From: Arthrobacter koreensis
GTDB lineage: Bacteria > Actinomycetota > Actinomycetes > Actinomycetales > Micrococcaceae
Assembly (NCBI RefSeq): GCF_009193255.1
Contig: NZ_WACG01000003.1
Span: 62,001 to 126,000 of the forward strand
Direction: 5' to 3'
DNA length: 64,000 nt
In this document: positions 26,644 through 34,971 of the stretch, piece after piece
Numbering within the stretch: position 1 is the first letter of the stretch
Layout of the letters: each line of letters opens with the position of its first letter
Position numbers and translations under genes: made by a program
Notes under the pieces: generated by a model
Database searches by the model: none
The model's input: the letters and a program-made list of their open reading frames with translations, nothing else
What the model was told of the DNA's origin: nothing

Positions 26644-26719
26644 TGGTGCCCCCGGCGCGACTCGAACGCGCAACCTACGGATTAGAAGGCCGTTGCTCTA
26701 TCCATTGAGCTACGGAGGC
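26644..26719 (-). tRNA. tRNA-Arg (anticodon TCT)
   Basis: The acceptor stem is GCCTCCG/CGGGGGC with discriminator A and encoded CCA (26646-26644). The anticodon loop is CTTCTAA; the innermost pair of that stem (31-39) is a C-T mismatch. The T-loop is GTTCGAGTC. Confidence 0.93.
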
Positions 26720-26930
26720 AGACCAATAGATGATACTACGCACCGCCCGGCGACCCCCGCACCGGCATACCGGTTGCGGCCTGCGTGAACTGTCAGCCAG
26801 GGGCGGGGAAAAGTTTCCGGAAAAAAATCCATACATCTGCATCCAAACCACGGGGCCCGGAAGTAAAGGAGGTGTAGGCCACAAAGAGCCAGGGGCACAG
26901 CACCCGGCACCGAACCCAAGAGGAGAAGCC

Positions 26931-27761
26931 ATGCGCAAGACCACCACACTTTTCGCAGCAGCAGGACTCGCCGCCGCAGCAGGACTGGCCGCCGCACCCG
27001 CAGCCTCGGCAGCGGATGAGGCCCAGCTCTCCGTCTTCCATGCAGTCCCGGATACGACTGTGGACGTGTACGTCAATGGTGAACTGACTCTCGACGACTT
27101 CACACCCGGCAGCATGGCAGGGCCGCTCTCGCTTCCCGCGGGCAGCTATGAACTGGCCATCACCGCTCCGGATGCCGCTGATGCGTCTGCACCGATCATC
27201 GGCCCGGTAACGGCAGACCTGACCGCCGGCGGGAACTTCACGGCAGTAGCCAACCTCACTGCGGACGGAACCCCGACTGCCAACCTCTACACGAACGACA
27301 CCTCCACCCTCGAGGCAGGAAAAGCGGGCCTGACTGTCCGCCATGTAGCGGCTGCCCCGGCGGTTGATGTGTTGGCAAACGGCTCGCCGGTCATCAGCAA
27401 CCTCGCCAACCCCGACGAGAAGACCCTCTCCGTAGATCCCGGAACGATTTCCGCTTCTGTCGCTGCAGCAGGAACCACCGAACCGGTAATCGGCCCCGCA
27501 GACCTGACGCTGCCCGAAGGCGTTCACACGATCGTCTATGCCTGGGGCTCACTGGACGCCGGTAACCTTGCCCTGGCAACCCAGACCATCGAAGGCATGG
27601 AAACCGCTCCGAACGCAGTTCCGGGCGCCCTGCCCGCTGCCCAGGACAACAACGGCGGCATCATGCTCGCGGCCGCCGGCGGCCTGACCCTGATGGTCCT
27701 GGCCGGCACCGCGGTTGCTGCCCGCCGCCGGAGCGCTGTAAGCGCAACCTCCGCGGAGTAG
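26931..27761 (+). CDS. DUF4397 exported surface protein with C-terminal membrane anchor
   Basis: Protein of 276 residues. A signal peptide ends near residue 27 (AAPAASA). Two DUF4397-like beta domains follow, the first with LSVFHAVPDTTVDVYVNGE and the second with VRHVAAAPAVDVLANGSPV. A C-terminal hydrophobic helix (GGIMLAAAGGLTLMVLAGTAVAA) followed by RRR anchors it to the membrane. No canonical LPxTG precedes the helix (the region reads VPGALPAAQDNNGG), so sortase linkage is uncertain. AGGAG is eight bases before the ATG. It heads the sortase/sigma module, and in similar loci the surface gene belongs to the sigma factor regulon (inference). Confidence 0.85.
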   Translation: MRKTTTLFAAAGLAAAAGLAAAPAASAADEAQLSVFHAVPDTTVDVYVNGELTLDDFTPGSMAGPLSLPAGSYELAITAPDAADASAPIIGPVTADLTAGGNFTAVANLTADGTPTANLYTNDTSTLEAGKAGLTVRHVAAAPAVDVLANGSPVISNLANPDEKTLSVDPGTISASVAAAGTTEPVIGPADLTLPEGVHTIVYAWGSLDAGNLALATQTIEGMETAPNAVPGALPAAQDNNGGIMLAAAGGLTLMVLAGTAVAARRRSAVSATSAE

Positions 27762-27792
27762 TCTCCGCGGGGCGTGTACTGCCGCCCTTACG

Positions 27793-27832
27793 AAGGTGCA
27801 GTGCGGCCGGCGGTCCGGCCGCACTGCACCTT
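27793..27832 (+). terminator. hairpin between the DUF4397 and sortase genes
   Basis: Sixteen-base arms AAGGTGCAGTGCGGCC and its complement around an 8-nt loop. No T-run follows. It may reduce read-through so that the surface protein is made in excess over the sortase. Confidence 0.65.
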
Positions 27833-27912
27833 CCGGCTTCCCGCTTTCCTCCCCGGCACCGGCCAGGCACCGGTCAGGCACCGGGGAACCGCAACACTCG
27901 AAAGGCTCCAAC

Positions 27913-28584
27913 ATGCACCAACCCGGACGCTCCCGCGGATACCTCGCTGCATGGCTGGCAGCCGGAGCACTGGCCCTGGGTTCCTGCGCTTCCGTTCCTG
28001 CCGCCAACGAGCCGGCCGAAACCGCCACCAGCGCAGGGCCGGCACAGCAGCAGTCCCCCGGCCCCGGCGCGGCCGTCGCTCCCGAGAGCTCTTCCGGAAT
28101 CCCCATCCGCCAGGCCACGCCCGCGCCGGCCGAAACCATCCCGGCACCGGTCAGGGTCCAGGTAGAGGGCACCGGAATCGACCTCGAGGTCGTACCGGTG
28201 GGCGTCGAGGACAACGGGGCCATGACGATCCCCAACAACCACGTCCAGGCCGGATGGTACAAATACGGCCCGGCACCGGGTTCCGACGCCGGGTCCTCCG
28301 TCCTGGCGGCCCATGTTGACTCCCGGACGGAGGTCCTGCCCATCGCCGGACTCAAGGACATCACCCCGGGGACACGGGTCACGGTGACGCGTGAAGACGG
28401 CTCACAGGTCGTCTACCAGACCCAGCAGGTCGAGAACATAGCCAAGCGGTCCCTCGACGGACACCGCCTCTTCGACCGGACAGGAGACCATCTGCTCAAG
28501 CTGGTTACCTGCGGGGGAAAGTGGCTCGACACGGAGAATGACTATGAGGATAACGTTGTGCTCACGGCGACACCGGTATCATAG
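27913..28584 (+). CDS. class F sortase, lipoprotein-like N-terminus
   Basis: Sortase-fold protein of 223 residues. Cys25 follows LALGS, a plausible lipobox, so it may be lipid-anchored rather than held by a helix. A Pro/Ala/Glu-rich linker precedes the catalytic domain. His134 (SVLAAHVDSR) and Cys200 (LVTCGG) are the expected catalytic pair. At the place where class F enzymes usually have Arg before DNVV, this one has Glu (DYEDNVV, Glu212), and no other arginine follows the cysteine. Activity is therefore in question. It sits between its likely surface substrate and the sigma factor gene. Confidence 0.85.
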   Translation: MHQPGRSRGYLAAWLAAGALALGSCASVPAANEPAETATSAGPAQQQSPGPGAAVAPESSSGIPIRQATPAPAETIPAPVRVQVEGTGIDLEVVPVGVEDNGAMTIPNNHVQAGWYKYGPAPGSDAGSSVLAAHVDSRTEVLPIAGLKDITPGTRVTVTREDGSQVVYQTQQVENIAKRSLDGHRLFDRTGDHLLKLVTCGGKWLDTENDYEDNVVLTATPVS

Positions 28585-28652
28585 GGAAAATCGGCACGCG
28601 CACCCTCAGGATCGCGGCCCCTACAAAGGCTTACGGCAGGAGAACCGCCCCG

Positions 28653-29222
28653 ATGTCATCCGGTGTCCCCGAGCTCGACGACGGCCTGGACCGGGCCTTC
28701 GCCGCAGGTGAGGAGGCAGCACTTGCCGAGGCTTACCGCCGCTTTGCGCCGCTGGTCCGGACCATGTCCCTCCGCCGCCTTATAGATACTGACGCGGCAG
28801 ACGACGCCGTCCAGGAAGTTTTCATCCGAGCCTGGAGGTATCGGGAGACCTACTCCCCCGAGCGCTCCACCCTTGCGGCTTGGCTCATCGGTATTGCGCG
28901 AAACGTATCAGCGACCATGACATCCTCAAGGCTGCGCGAGGAAGATGTATTGGAGGGTGCGGCAGCAGCCGGTGAGCGTGCCGGGAGCGGCGGCCCTGAT
29001 CCGGAGGGCGTCGCCGATAAAGTCGTCCTGGATGCCGAACTCACCCGCCTGGGCGAACCCCAGCACTCGATTTTGAGGCTCGCCTTCCACGAGGACCTGA
29101 CACACCAGCAGATCTCGGAGCAGCTCAGCCTGCCGCTGGGAACTGTCAAAAGCCACATACGGCGGGGACTCATGCAACTGCGGCAGCGATTGGAGGTAAG
29201 CGATGCAGCACCTGCACGATGA
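28653..29222 (+). CDS. ECF-type RNA polymerase sigma factor
   Basis: Sigma-70 family protein of 189 residues with only regions 2 and 4. Region 2 (about 25-90) contains DAVQEVFIRAWRYRETYSPERSTLAAWLIGIARN. Region 4 (about 135-180) is a helix-turn-helix with LTHQQISEQLSLPLGTVKSHIRRGLMQLRQRL. It overlaps the anti-sigma gene by 20 bases, the normal arrangement for ECF pairs. Gene order (surface protein, sortase, sigma, anti-sigma) is close to SigK/RskA-type modules. It probably activates its own operon once the anti-sigma factor is removed (inference). Confidence 0.9.
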   Translation: MSSGVPELDDGLDRAFAAGEEAALAEAYRRFAPLVRTMSLRRLIDTDAADDAVQEVFIRAWRYRETYSPERSTLAAWLIGIARNVSATMTSSRLREEDVLEGAAAAGERAGSGGPDPEGVADKVVLDAELTRLGEPQHSILRLAFHEDLTHQQISEQLSLPLGTVKSHIRRGLMQLRQRLEVSDAAPAR

Positions 29223-29967
29223 TGCATTGGCCCTCCTGGCACTCGGTGAGGAGCCTACGGCCGAAGAAACCGCACACCTGGCCCACTGTGAACAGTGTGC
29301 AGGAGAGATCAGCGCCTACGGCCGCGTGGTCAAGGCAGGGCGAAGCCCGGTTGAGGCCGGGTCCGTCCCGCCGCCTGCCGTCTGGGCAGGCATCCACGCA
29401 GCTCTTGGACTGGACCCCTCGCTTCGGAGAGACCCGCTGGAAGACCAGCAGGCGGACCGCACCCCCCGTCAGGACACTGACAGCTCATCCCGCCCGGCAG
29501 AAACGGCACCTCCGGTCTCACTGGCCGACGAACGGCGCAAACGCCGCGGTACAAAGTGGTTCGCTGCGGCAGCTGCCGCCGTCGTGGTAACCGGAGCGGC
29601 CACCTGGGGCATCGTCCGCGGGTTCGAGCCGCAGCCGGAGGTCCTTGCCTCGGTTTCGCTGGAACCGCTGCCCTCGTACAGCGACGAGGGAACCGCAACC
29701 GTGGATCTGCTGCCTGACGGCGAACGCGAACTGGTCATCACGTCGAGCAGCAGTGATGCTGACGGCTACCGTGAAGTCTGGCTGATTTCCCCCGACATCA
29801 CCTCCATGGTCAGCCTCGGGGAGATGGAAGGGACCGAAGCCCGCCTCAAGATTCCGGATGGTCTTGACCTCAGTGCGTATCCGATCGTGGATATCTCCGA
29901 CGAGCCCCACGACGGGAATCCGGAGCACTCGGGTAAGTCCATCCTGCGGGGCCAGCTGGAGCTTTGA
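29203..29967 (+). CDS. RskA-like transmembrane anti-sigma factor
   Basis: Membrane protein of 254 residues. The cytoplasmic N-terminal zinc-binding anti-sigma domain has the H-x3-C-x2-C motif (His25, Cys29, Cys32, in HLAHCEQC). One membrane helix lies at about 118-139, and the outer domain (RskA type, with TVDLLPDGERELVITSSSSDADGYREVWLISPD) follows. It should hold the adjacent ECF sigma factor inactive until cleaved. The start overlaps the sigma gene by 20 bases, and the stop overlaps the TTG start of the M50 protease gene. Confidence 0.88.
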   Translation: MQHLHDDALALLALGEEPTAEETAHLAHCEQCAGEISAYGRVVKAGRSPVEAGSVPPPAVWAGIHAALGLDPSLRRDPLEDQQADRTPRQDTDSSSRPAETAPPVSLADERRKRRGTKWFAAAAAAVVVTGAATWGIVRGFEPQPEVLASVSLEPLPSYSDEGTATVDLLPDGERELVITSSSSDADGYREVWLISPDITSMVSLGEMEGTEARLKIPDGLDLSAYPIVDISDEPHDGNPEHSGKSILRGQLEL

Positions 29968-30704
29968 GCTGGGCCGCTGACTTCTGGAACAAACTCACCG
30001 ACGGATTCACCCGAGCGGAGGGCCTGGACACCCAACCCTGGCTCCTGCTGCCGGTTGCTGCTGCTGCGGTCATCCTGTCCATTCCGGCGCAGACCTGGCG
30101 CTGGTTTGGACTCTTCGTCACATTCGTCCACGAACTGGGGCATGCCTTCGCAGCCCTGACTGCCGGGCATCGCATCACCGGCATCGAATTGAGGTTCGAT
30201 CATTCGGGACAGATGCGCAGCCTCGGGCGAACCCGCTTCGGCGCCGTCTGGGCGGGCTTCTGGGGTTATCCCGTTCCAGCGCTCACCGGCCTTGCCCTTC
30301 TCTGGGCAGCCACCACCGGCTGGGCTTCGGCCGTGCTGTCCGCCGGTGTCCTGGTGCTGGTGGCGGCCCTGGTCTTCATCCGCAATCTGCAGGGAGCGGC
30401 CATCGCGCTGGGCTGTGCCGCCGTCGCTGTCCTGCTGCTGTGGTTTGTGCCGCCGAGCGGGACAGCCTACGTCACGGCTGCGCTCGGAATAGCGCTCCTC
30501 GTCGGAGCGGTGCGCGACTGGCTGAACCTGCTCAGTGTCCACACCCGGCGACGGAGTGCGCTGCAGTCCTCGGACGCTTGGATCCTCGCCCAGCGTTCGA
30601 GCGTTCCGTCCGCCGTGTGGCTTGTGCTGTTCGCTGCCGTAATCGCGGCCTGCGCCTCAGCGGCAGTATGGCTGCTGATTCCCGGCATGCTCCCGGTGAA
30701 CTGA
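29964..30704 (+). CDS. M50-type (M50B-like) membrane metalloprotease
   Basis: Polytopic membrane protein of 246 residues. HELGH at 56-60 lies inside a hydrophobic helix, the zinc site of M50 site-2-type proteases, followed by further helices (about 100-120, 128-147, 150-170, 215-240). A classic second-ligand motif (NPDG-like) is not seen, which fits the M50B-like branch. The TTG start overlaps the anti-sigma stop (TTTGA), with GGAG upstream, so the two are translationally coupled. That placement suggests a role in intramembrane cleavage of the anti-sigma factor, though the family is uncharacterised and this is inference. Confidence 0.78.
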   Translation: MSWAADFWNKLTDGFTRAEGLDTQPWLLLPVAAAAVILSIPAQTWRWFGLFVTFVHELGHAFAALTAGHRITGIELRFDHSGQMRSLGRTRFGAVWAGFWGYPVPALTGLALLWAATTGWASAVLSAGVLVLVAALVFIRNLQGAAIALGCAAVAVLLLWFVPPSGTAYVTAALGIALLVGAVRDWLNLLSVHTRRRSALQSSDAWILAQRSSVPSAVWLVLFAAVIAACASAAVWLLIPGMLPVN

Positions 30705-30739
30705 GCGCCGGCAGCTGGAGCGCGGCGTTCGGCAGGGAA

Positions 30740-31213
30740 CTACAGTGCGTCCGCAGGCCGGTCTTCCGATGGCTCCGACGGCTGCGGACCGTTGGTGTCA
30801 GGGGCGTCCGGGAAGGAGACCCTCAGTTCAAGGCGGTGCTGTCCGTCCTCGGTCTGGGAGAAAACCGCCTTGCCGGAAATGCCGGCCAGGCCCGCCGTCC
30901 CGGATCCGGGAATGATGTGGCCGGAAGAGGCCGTTGCTTCGCCCTCGGCCAGTCCCCAGTGCTGGATCACCATGGTGCCCTCGCGTCCCTCGACGCTGCC
31001 GGCAAACACCTCACTCCCCACGTACCCGGCCCCGGTGGCGTTCCCCGCCAGCAGGAGGTCGGAAACGCTGGTGCCGGAGATTGGCCCTTCAAAGATCTTC
31101 ACCGCACGAACGGTGGAGAGTTCGCTGTTGGTTCCCTCCACCACGTAGGGAGTCGGTTCCCAGGAGGAAACGTCAAAATCGGCAGTGATCGAATGTTCTG
31201 TTCGGTCGGACAT
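30740..31213 (-). CDS. DUF3224 family protein
   Basis: Protein of 157 residues. The strand pattern (ADFDVSSWEPTPY, ISGTSVSDLLLAGN, GTMVIQHWGLAEGEATASSGHIIPGSGTAGLAGISGKAVF) matches DUF3224, a calycin-like beta-barrel family of unknown role. No signal peptide. The C-terminal 20 residues are Pro/Glu/Ser-rich. It is single, convergent with the M50 gene and divergent from the glycosyltransferase gene. Confidence 0.8.
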   Translation of the reverse strand: MSDRTEHSITADFDVSSWEPTPYVVEGTNSELSTVRAVKIFEGPISGTSVSDLLLAGNATGAGYVGSEVFAGSVEGREGTMVIQHWGLAEGEATASSGHIIPGSGTAGLAGISGKAVFSQTEDGQHRLELRVSFPDAPDTNGPQPSEPSEDRPADAL

Positions 31214-31334
31214 GCCTACAGTATTCCGTGTTCGGCTGCCGATTGCATGCCGCCCACGCGCCGCAGGTACCCTTATCGCTGGGGTGCGGCAGCCTGCGCG
31301 CCTCGGAATCCCCTGCTAAGGAGTACCACCGAGC

Positions 31335-32594
31335 ATGTCGTCCATCCCCGTTGCCGGCCAGCCCAGCTACACGCGTTCCGGAGTCCTGTGGCTGACCTTC
31401 GCGGGTGTGCACCTGCTCTTTTTCGGCCTCCTTTCGCCATTGATCTTCACCGGCGAAGTGCTCAGCGATATCCAGTTCTACCGCCAGTGGGCTTTCGAAG
31501 GACTGCAGGACGGGCAATGGCAGGGAATCAGCACGGACTGGGTCTACCCCATCGGAGCGCTGGCCCCCATGCTGCTCGCGGCCGTCTTCGGGTACGGCCC
31601 CTACCAGTTCGCCTGGTTCCTCATCTTTACCGGACTCAATGCTGCCGCATTCGCCGTCCTCACCGCCGGGCGCACCCGGGTGCGCTGCATCGCTGCGTAC
31701 TGGTGGCTGGGCATTACCGCACTGCTGGGGCCGGTAGCCATCGGGCGCATTGACGGCCTCACCGCTCCCCTGGTGATCATGGGCCTGCTGTGGCTTGCCA
31801 CCCGCCCGGTCATCGCGTCCCTTCTGTTGTCTGCCGCCACCTGGATCAAGGTCTGGCCGGCTGCCGTGATCCTGGCCGTCCTGGCCGTATCGAAGCAGCG
31901 CCTGACGCTCCTGGCCACCGGCGCCGCCTTCTCTGCCGCAGTGGCGGCCGTCGTCGCCGCTGCCGGCGGGCTGCCGCACCTGTTGAGCTTCATGGGCGCC
32001 CAGGGCGACCGTGGAATGCAGCTGGAGGCACCCTTCACCACCCCCGGCCTCTGGCAGGCCATCCTGGGGCGGTCAGATGCCCACATCTACGAAGACACGG
32101 TCATCAATACCCGCGAAGTGCGGGGCGCCCTTGGAGAACCCGTTGCTGCGCTGATGACTCCGCTCCTCGCCCTGGCCGCCGTCGCCGTCGTGCTCCTGCT
32201 TGTCTGGGCGGTGAAGCGCGGAGCCGACGCGGGCGCGCTGCTGGCAGCCGGTTCGCTGGCCCTCGTCAGCGCGTTCATCGTCTTCAACAAGGTTGGCTCG
32301 CCCCAGTTCATGCTGTGGCTGGGCGCGGTAGTTGCCGTGGGCGTAGCCTGGGAAGGGCGCGCCTGGTGGCTGCCCGCTTCAATGATGATCGCCGTGGCAG
32401 CGCTGACCACGCTGGTCTACCCCGTGTTCTACGAGGCGCTGTACAACGACCTCAACGTTGCTGTGGCCGTCCTGCTGACGCTGCGGAACCTGCTCCTGAT
32501 GGCCCTGCTGGCGTGGTCGCTCGGCAAGATCACTGCCCTGGCCCGTGCCGGGAAGATCAGCGAATCCGAAGTTCGCCCGGAACCGGCTCCGTAA
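31335..32594 (+). CDS. polytopic membrane glycosyltransferase, GT87-like (DUF2029)
   Basis: Membrane protein of 419 residues with about 10-11 hydrophobic helices. The early segment GEVLSDIQFYRQWAFEGLQDGQWQGISTDWVYPIGAL carries the acidic residue and aromatic context expected in the first loop of polyprenyl-phosphate-mannose-dependent (GT-C) transferases. AATWIKVWP is the conserved helix of the GT87 group. It probably adds mannose to envelope glycolipids or polymers. Its 3' end overlaps that of the convergent MptB-like gene by 38 bases. Confidence 0.75.
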   Translation: MSSIPVAGQPSYTRSGVLWLTFAGVHLLFFGLLSPLIFTGEVLSDIQFYRQWAFEGLQDGQWQGISTDWVYPIGALAPMLLAAVFGYGPYQFAWFLIFTGLNAAAFAVLTAGRTRVRCIAAYWWLGITALLGPVAIGRIDGLTAPLVIMGLLWLATRPVIASLLLSAATWIKVWPAAVILAVLAVSKQRLTLLATGAAFSAAVAAVVAAAGGLPHLLSFMGAQGDRGMQLEAPFTTPGLWQAILGRSDAHIYEDTVINTREVRGALGEPVAALMTPLLALAAVAVVLLLVWAVKRGADAGALLAAGSLALVSAFIVFNKVGSPQFMLWLGAVVAVGVAWEGRAWWLPASMMIAVAALTTLVYPVFYEALYNDLNVAVAVLLTLRNLLLMALLAWSLGKITALARAGKISESEVRPEPAP

Positions 32595-34095
32595 GCTTCT
32601 TCCGGAACAGGACCTTCGTCTTCGGGTCCAGGAAGATCAGGTAGAGCGCAAAGGCGACGGCTGTCACAGCGGCAATCTGCCGAGCTGCGCTCAGGCTGAA
32701 CTCGAAGTAGGGCCAGATGTCCAGCTGGTCGCTGATCGCGTAGACCATAAAGAAGGACACGAACAGGTACAGCGTCTTGACCTGCCAGTCATTGCGGATG
32801 CCGGTGACGGCAAACAGCGGAATCAGCCACACCACGTACCAGGACTGGATCATGGGGGCGAGCATGACAATCGCCGCGAATGCGAGGGCCAGGCGGCGGA
32901 CCAGCCTGGAGTAGTCGCCCACGAACATCAGCCAGACGGCGACGGCGAGGGAAGCCAGGCGCCCGATGGTATGCACGACGTCGGCGAAGGACCAGCCGGG
33001 CAGCCCCAGCGAGTTACCCAGTGTGGCCACGACCAGGCCGACGAAGCCGACGGGCGCGTACCAGATCCAGACACTGCCGGGGGTGCTGAGCGCACCCACC
33101 CAGCCGAAGCCCAGCCCGTTCACGACGCCGAGAATGGCCAGCAGCCCCAGGGACAGCCCTGCGGTCATGAACCAGTACAGGAACTTCCGCGGCCACGAGG
33201 CTCCCTTGCCTGCCCACATCAGGCCGATGAACGGGAGGAAGATCAGGGTGATGGGCTTAATCCCCACGGACAGCGTGATGAGCACCGTCCCCAGGACGCC
33301 GCGCTTGTTTGCAGCGTAGTAGAGGCCGGCAAGGGCCAGGCCAATCATGAGCGCGTCGTTGTGGATGCTCGCAATGAAGTTGGTAAGGAAGAGCGGATTC
33401 GCTGCCGTGAGCCACAGCGCCCGGTTCGGGTTGATGCCGTGCAGCTCGGCGAGCTTGGGCACGTAGTAGATGCACATGGCCACGCCAATGAGGGCGATCA
33501 GCCGGAAAAGGAGGATGGAGAACTCGGTCTGTCCGCCGGTAATCCGCACCACGATCTCTTCGAGCCACAGGAAGATCGGCCCGTAGGGCGTGGGGCTCTG
33601 TGCCCAGAGGTCGTCCGCCCCCAGCTGGAGGTAGTTGGAGATCTGGGAATAGCCGTCTTTATAGGGGTTCAGGCCGCTAACCATGACCAAGCCCTGGGCA
33701 ATGTAGGCAAAGACGTCGCGGCTAAAGAGCGGCAGCGTGAGGCACATCGGTCCGCCCCAGGCCAGGATGGCCTTGAGCACGTAAGGGCGTGACTGCGGCC
33801 CCCAATCTCCAATCCGCTGCCCGAAGCGCAGCCAGGAGCGCACCAGCAGCATGCCGCCCAGAGCCAGCAGGAGCACGGAAATCACCGCACCGGCGGGCTC
33901 GAAGCGAAGCCACATAATGAACTCGATACGGCGCAGCTCATAAGAGGATAGAGAGAGCCAGCCGACCCCGAAGGAGCCGGCAAGCATCATCACTGAGCCG
34001 ATAAACCCATGGATGATCGCGACGTTGGGATGGTCGGTTTTCGTGCTCTCCGTTTCGGGAGACGAAGGCTCGGTCGCAGGGACCTGGGCGGTCAT
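32557..34095 (-). CDS. polyprenol-phosphomannose-dependent alpha-1,6-mannosyltransferase, MptB-like
   Basis: GT-C type membrane protein of 512 residues with about 12-13 helices. Conserved features include FAYIAQGLVMVSGLNPYKDGYSQ (residues near 130) and the PTPYGPIFLWLEEIVVRITGG loop, both characteristic of MptB/MptA-like enzymes that extend the alpha-1,6-mannan core of lipoglycans at the outer leaflet. I chose ATG at 34095 over an upstream in-frame TTG. It is convergent with the GT87-like gene, making this a small envelope-glycan locus. Confidence 0.82.
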   Translation of the reverse strand: MTAQVPATEPSSPETESTKTDHPNVAIIHGFIGSVMMLAGSFGVGWLSLSSYELRRIEFIMWLRFEPAGAVISVLLLALGGMLLVRSWLRFGQRIGDWGPQSRPYVLKAILAWGGPMCLTLPLFSRDVFAYIAQGLVMVSGLNPYKDGYSQISNYLQLGADDLWAQSPTPYGPIFLWLEEIVVRITGGQTEFSILLFRLIALIGVAMCIYYVPKLAELHGINPNRALWLTAANPLFLTNFIASIHNDALMIGLALAGLYYAANKRGVLGTVLITLSVGIKPITLIFLPFIGLMWAGKGASWPRKFLYWFMTAGLSLGLLAILGVVNGLGFGWVGALSTPGSVWIWYAPVGFVGLVVATLGNSLGLPGWSFADVVHTIGRLASLAVAVWLMFVGDYSRLVRRLALAFAAIVMLAPMIQSWYVVWLIPLFAVTGIRNDWQVKTLYLFVSFFMVYAISDQLDIWPYFEFSLSAARQIAAVTAVAFALYLIFLDPKTKVLFRKKLTEPVPGELRIR

Positions 34096-34373
34096 CGTGG
34101 GTCGTTCCAATCTCTGGTTCGTACGGCGGGTCCCAGCGAACGGGCACCAGGTTCGAAAGCAAACGCCTCCTCGGGCGGACGCAGGCGCCAGCCGCGGCGA
34201 AACCTTCCGGGCCCGGATTCCCTGTGCGGGGGCGGGTCAGGGCGGCTTCGTCAGGCCAAATATTAGCATCGCGACATGTGCATGCCCTCTGACGCGGCGC
34301 GCTGCGCGGCCAGTGGGGCGCGGCTCACATAGACTGTCTGGGTTGGATCGGACGAGGCAAGGCGGGACGGGCT

Positions 34374-34934
34374 GTGGGGCGCCACCGGGCAGAACCAGAA
34401 GTGAGGCGGCGCGGTCAGCGCGCCGCAAACCGGCCGGGCAGCGCACGCCGCAGCCCCGAGCTCCTCGGCTGGGGGCTGTTCATCTCCGCAACCACCCTGG
34501 CATCGCTGCTGTGGGCCCGCATCCCTGTGCCTGTCGCCGTCGGCACCTCGGCGTTTGTCCTCGCTGCCTTCGGCACGGCCTGGTACGCCTCACGGGTCCC
34601 GGCACTTCCGGAACGTGTCGGCGCGGCTGCTGCGCCGAGGCCTCAATCTACGGCGCCCGCCGCGGACCGCCGGCGAAGCATAGGTGCGCCGGGCGCACCG
34701 GAGCATCCACTGGCCCCCGCCGTTCCCCTGGCTCCGGGCGCGGCCCGGGGATTCCTGAGTGCCCCAGTCCCCGGCGGGACCGGCTCGCAGGCCAGCCGCT
34801 GGACCCGCACCTTCGGCCCACCGGAAACAGGGTCCCTGCCCCTGCAGCCTTACGTACCCGTTGCCGGGAAGCCGGTCCAGACTGCGGATTCCGATCGCCA
34901 CGACCGTCGGCAGCGAAGCCACTCGAGCCTTTAG
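34374..34934 (+). CDS. hypothetical membrane protein (short)
   Basis: Reading frame of 186 residues starting at GTG (MGRHRAEPEVRRR). A basic N-terminus is followed by two hydrophobic segments at about residues 30-47 and 51-69, then a long Pro/Ala/Arg-rich tail with no recognised domain. MGRHR-type starts are common among actinobacterial membrane proteins. No strong ribosome binding site is visible. Evidence is limited to codon-like composition and the paired helices. It ends 37 bases before orn. Confidence 0.5.
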   Translation: MGRHRAEPEVRRRGQRAANRPGSARRSPELLGWGLFISATTLASLLWARIPVPVAVGTSAFVLAAFGTAWYASRVPALPERVGAAAAPRPQSTAPAADRRRSIGAPGAPEHPLAPAVPLAPGAARGFLSAPVPGGTGSQASRWTRTFGPPETGSLPLQPYVPVAGKPVQTADSDRHDRRQRSHSSL

Positions 34935-34971
34935 CCAGCAGCGGTCCGGCGCCGCGGGGTACATTTATCCC

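Noticed and set aside
25281-26708. 475-residue plus-strand reading frame
   Set aside because: Antisense to ssb, a lipoprotein gene and tRNA-Arg; no domain seen.
32545-33792. 415-residue plus-strand reading frame rich in Gln, Asp, Glu and His
   Set aside because: Antisense to the MptB-like gene; composition is that of a shadow.
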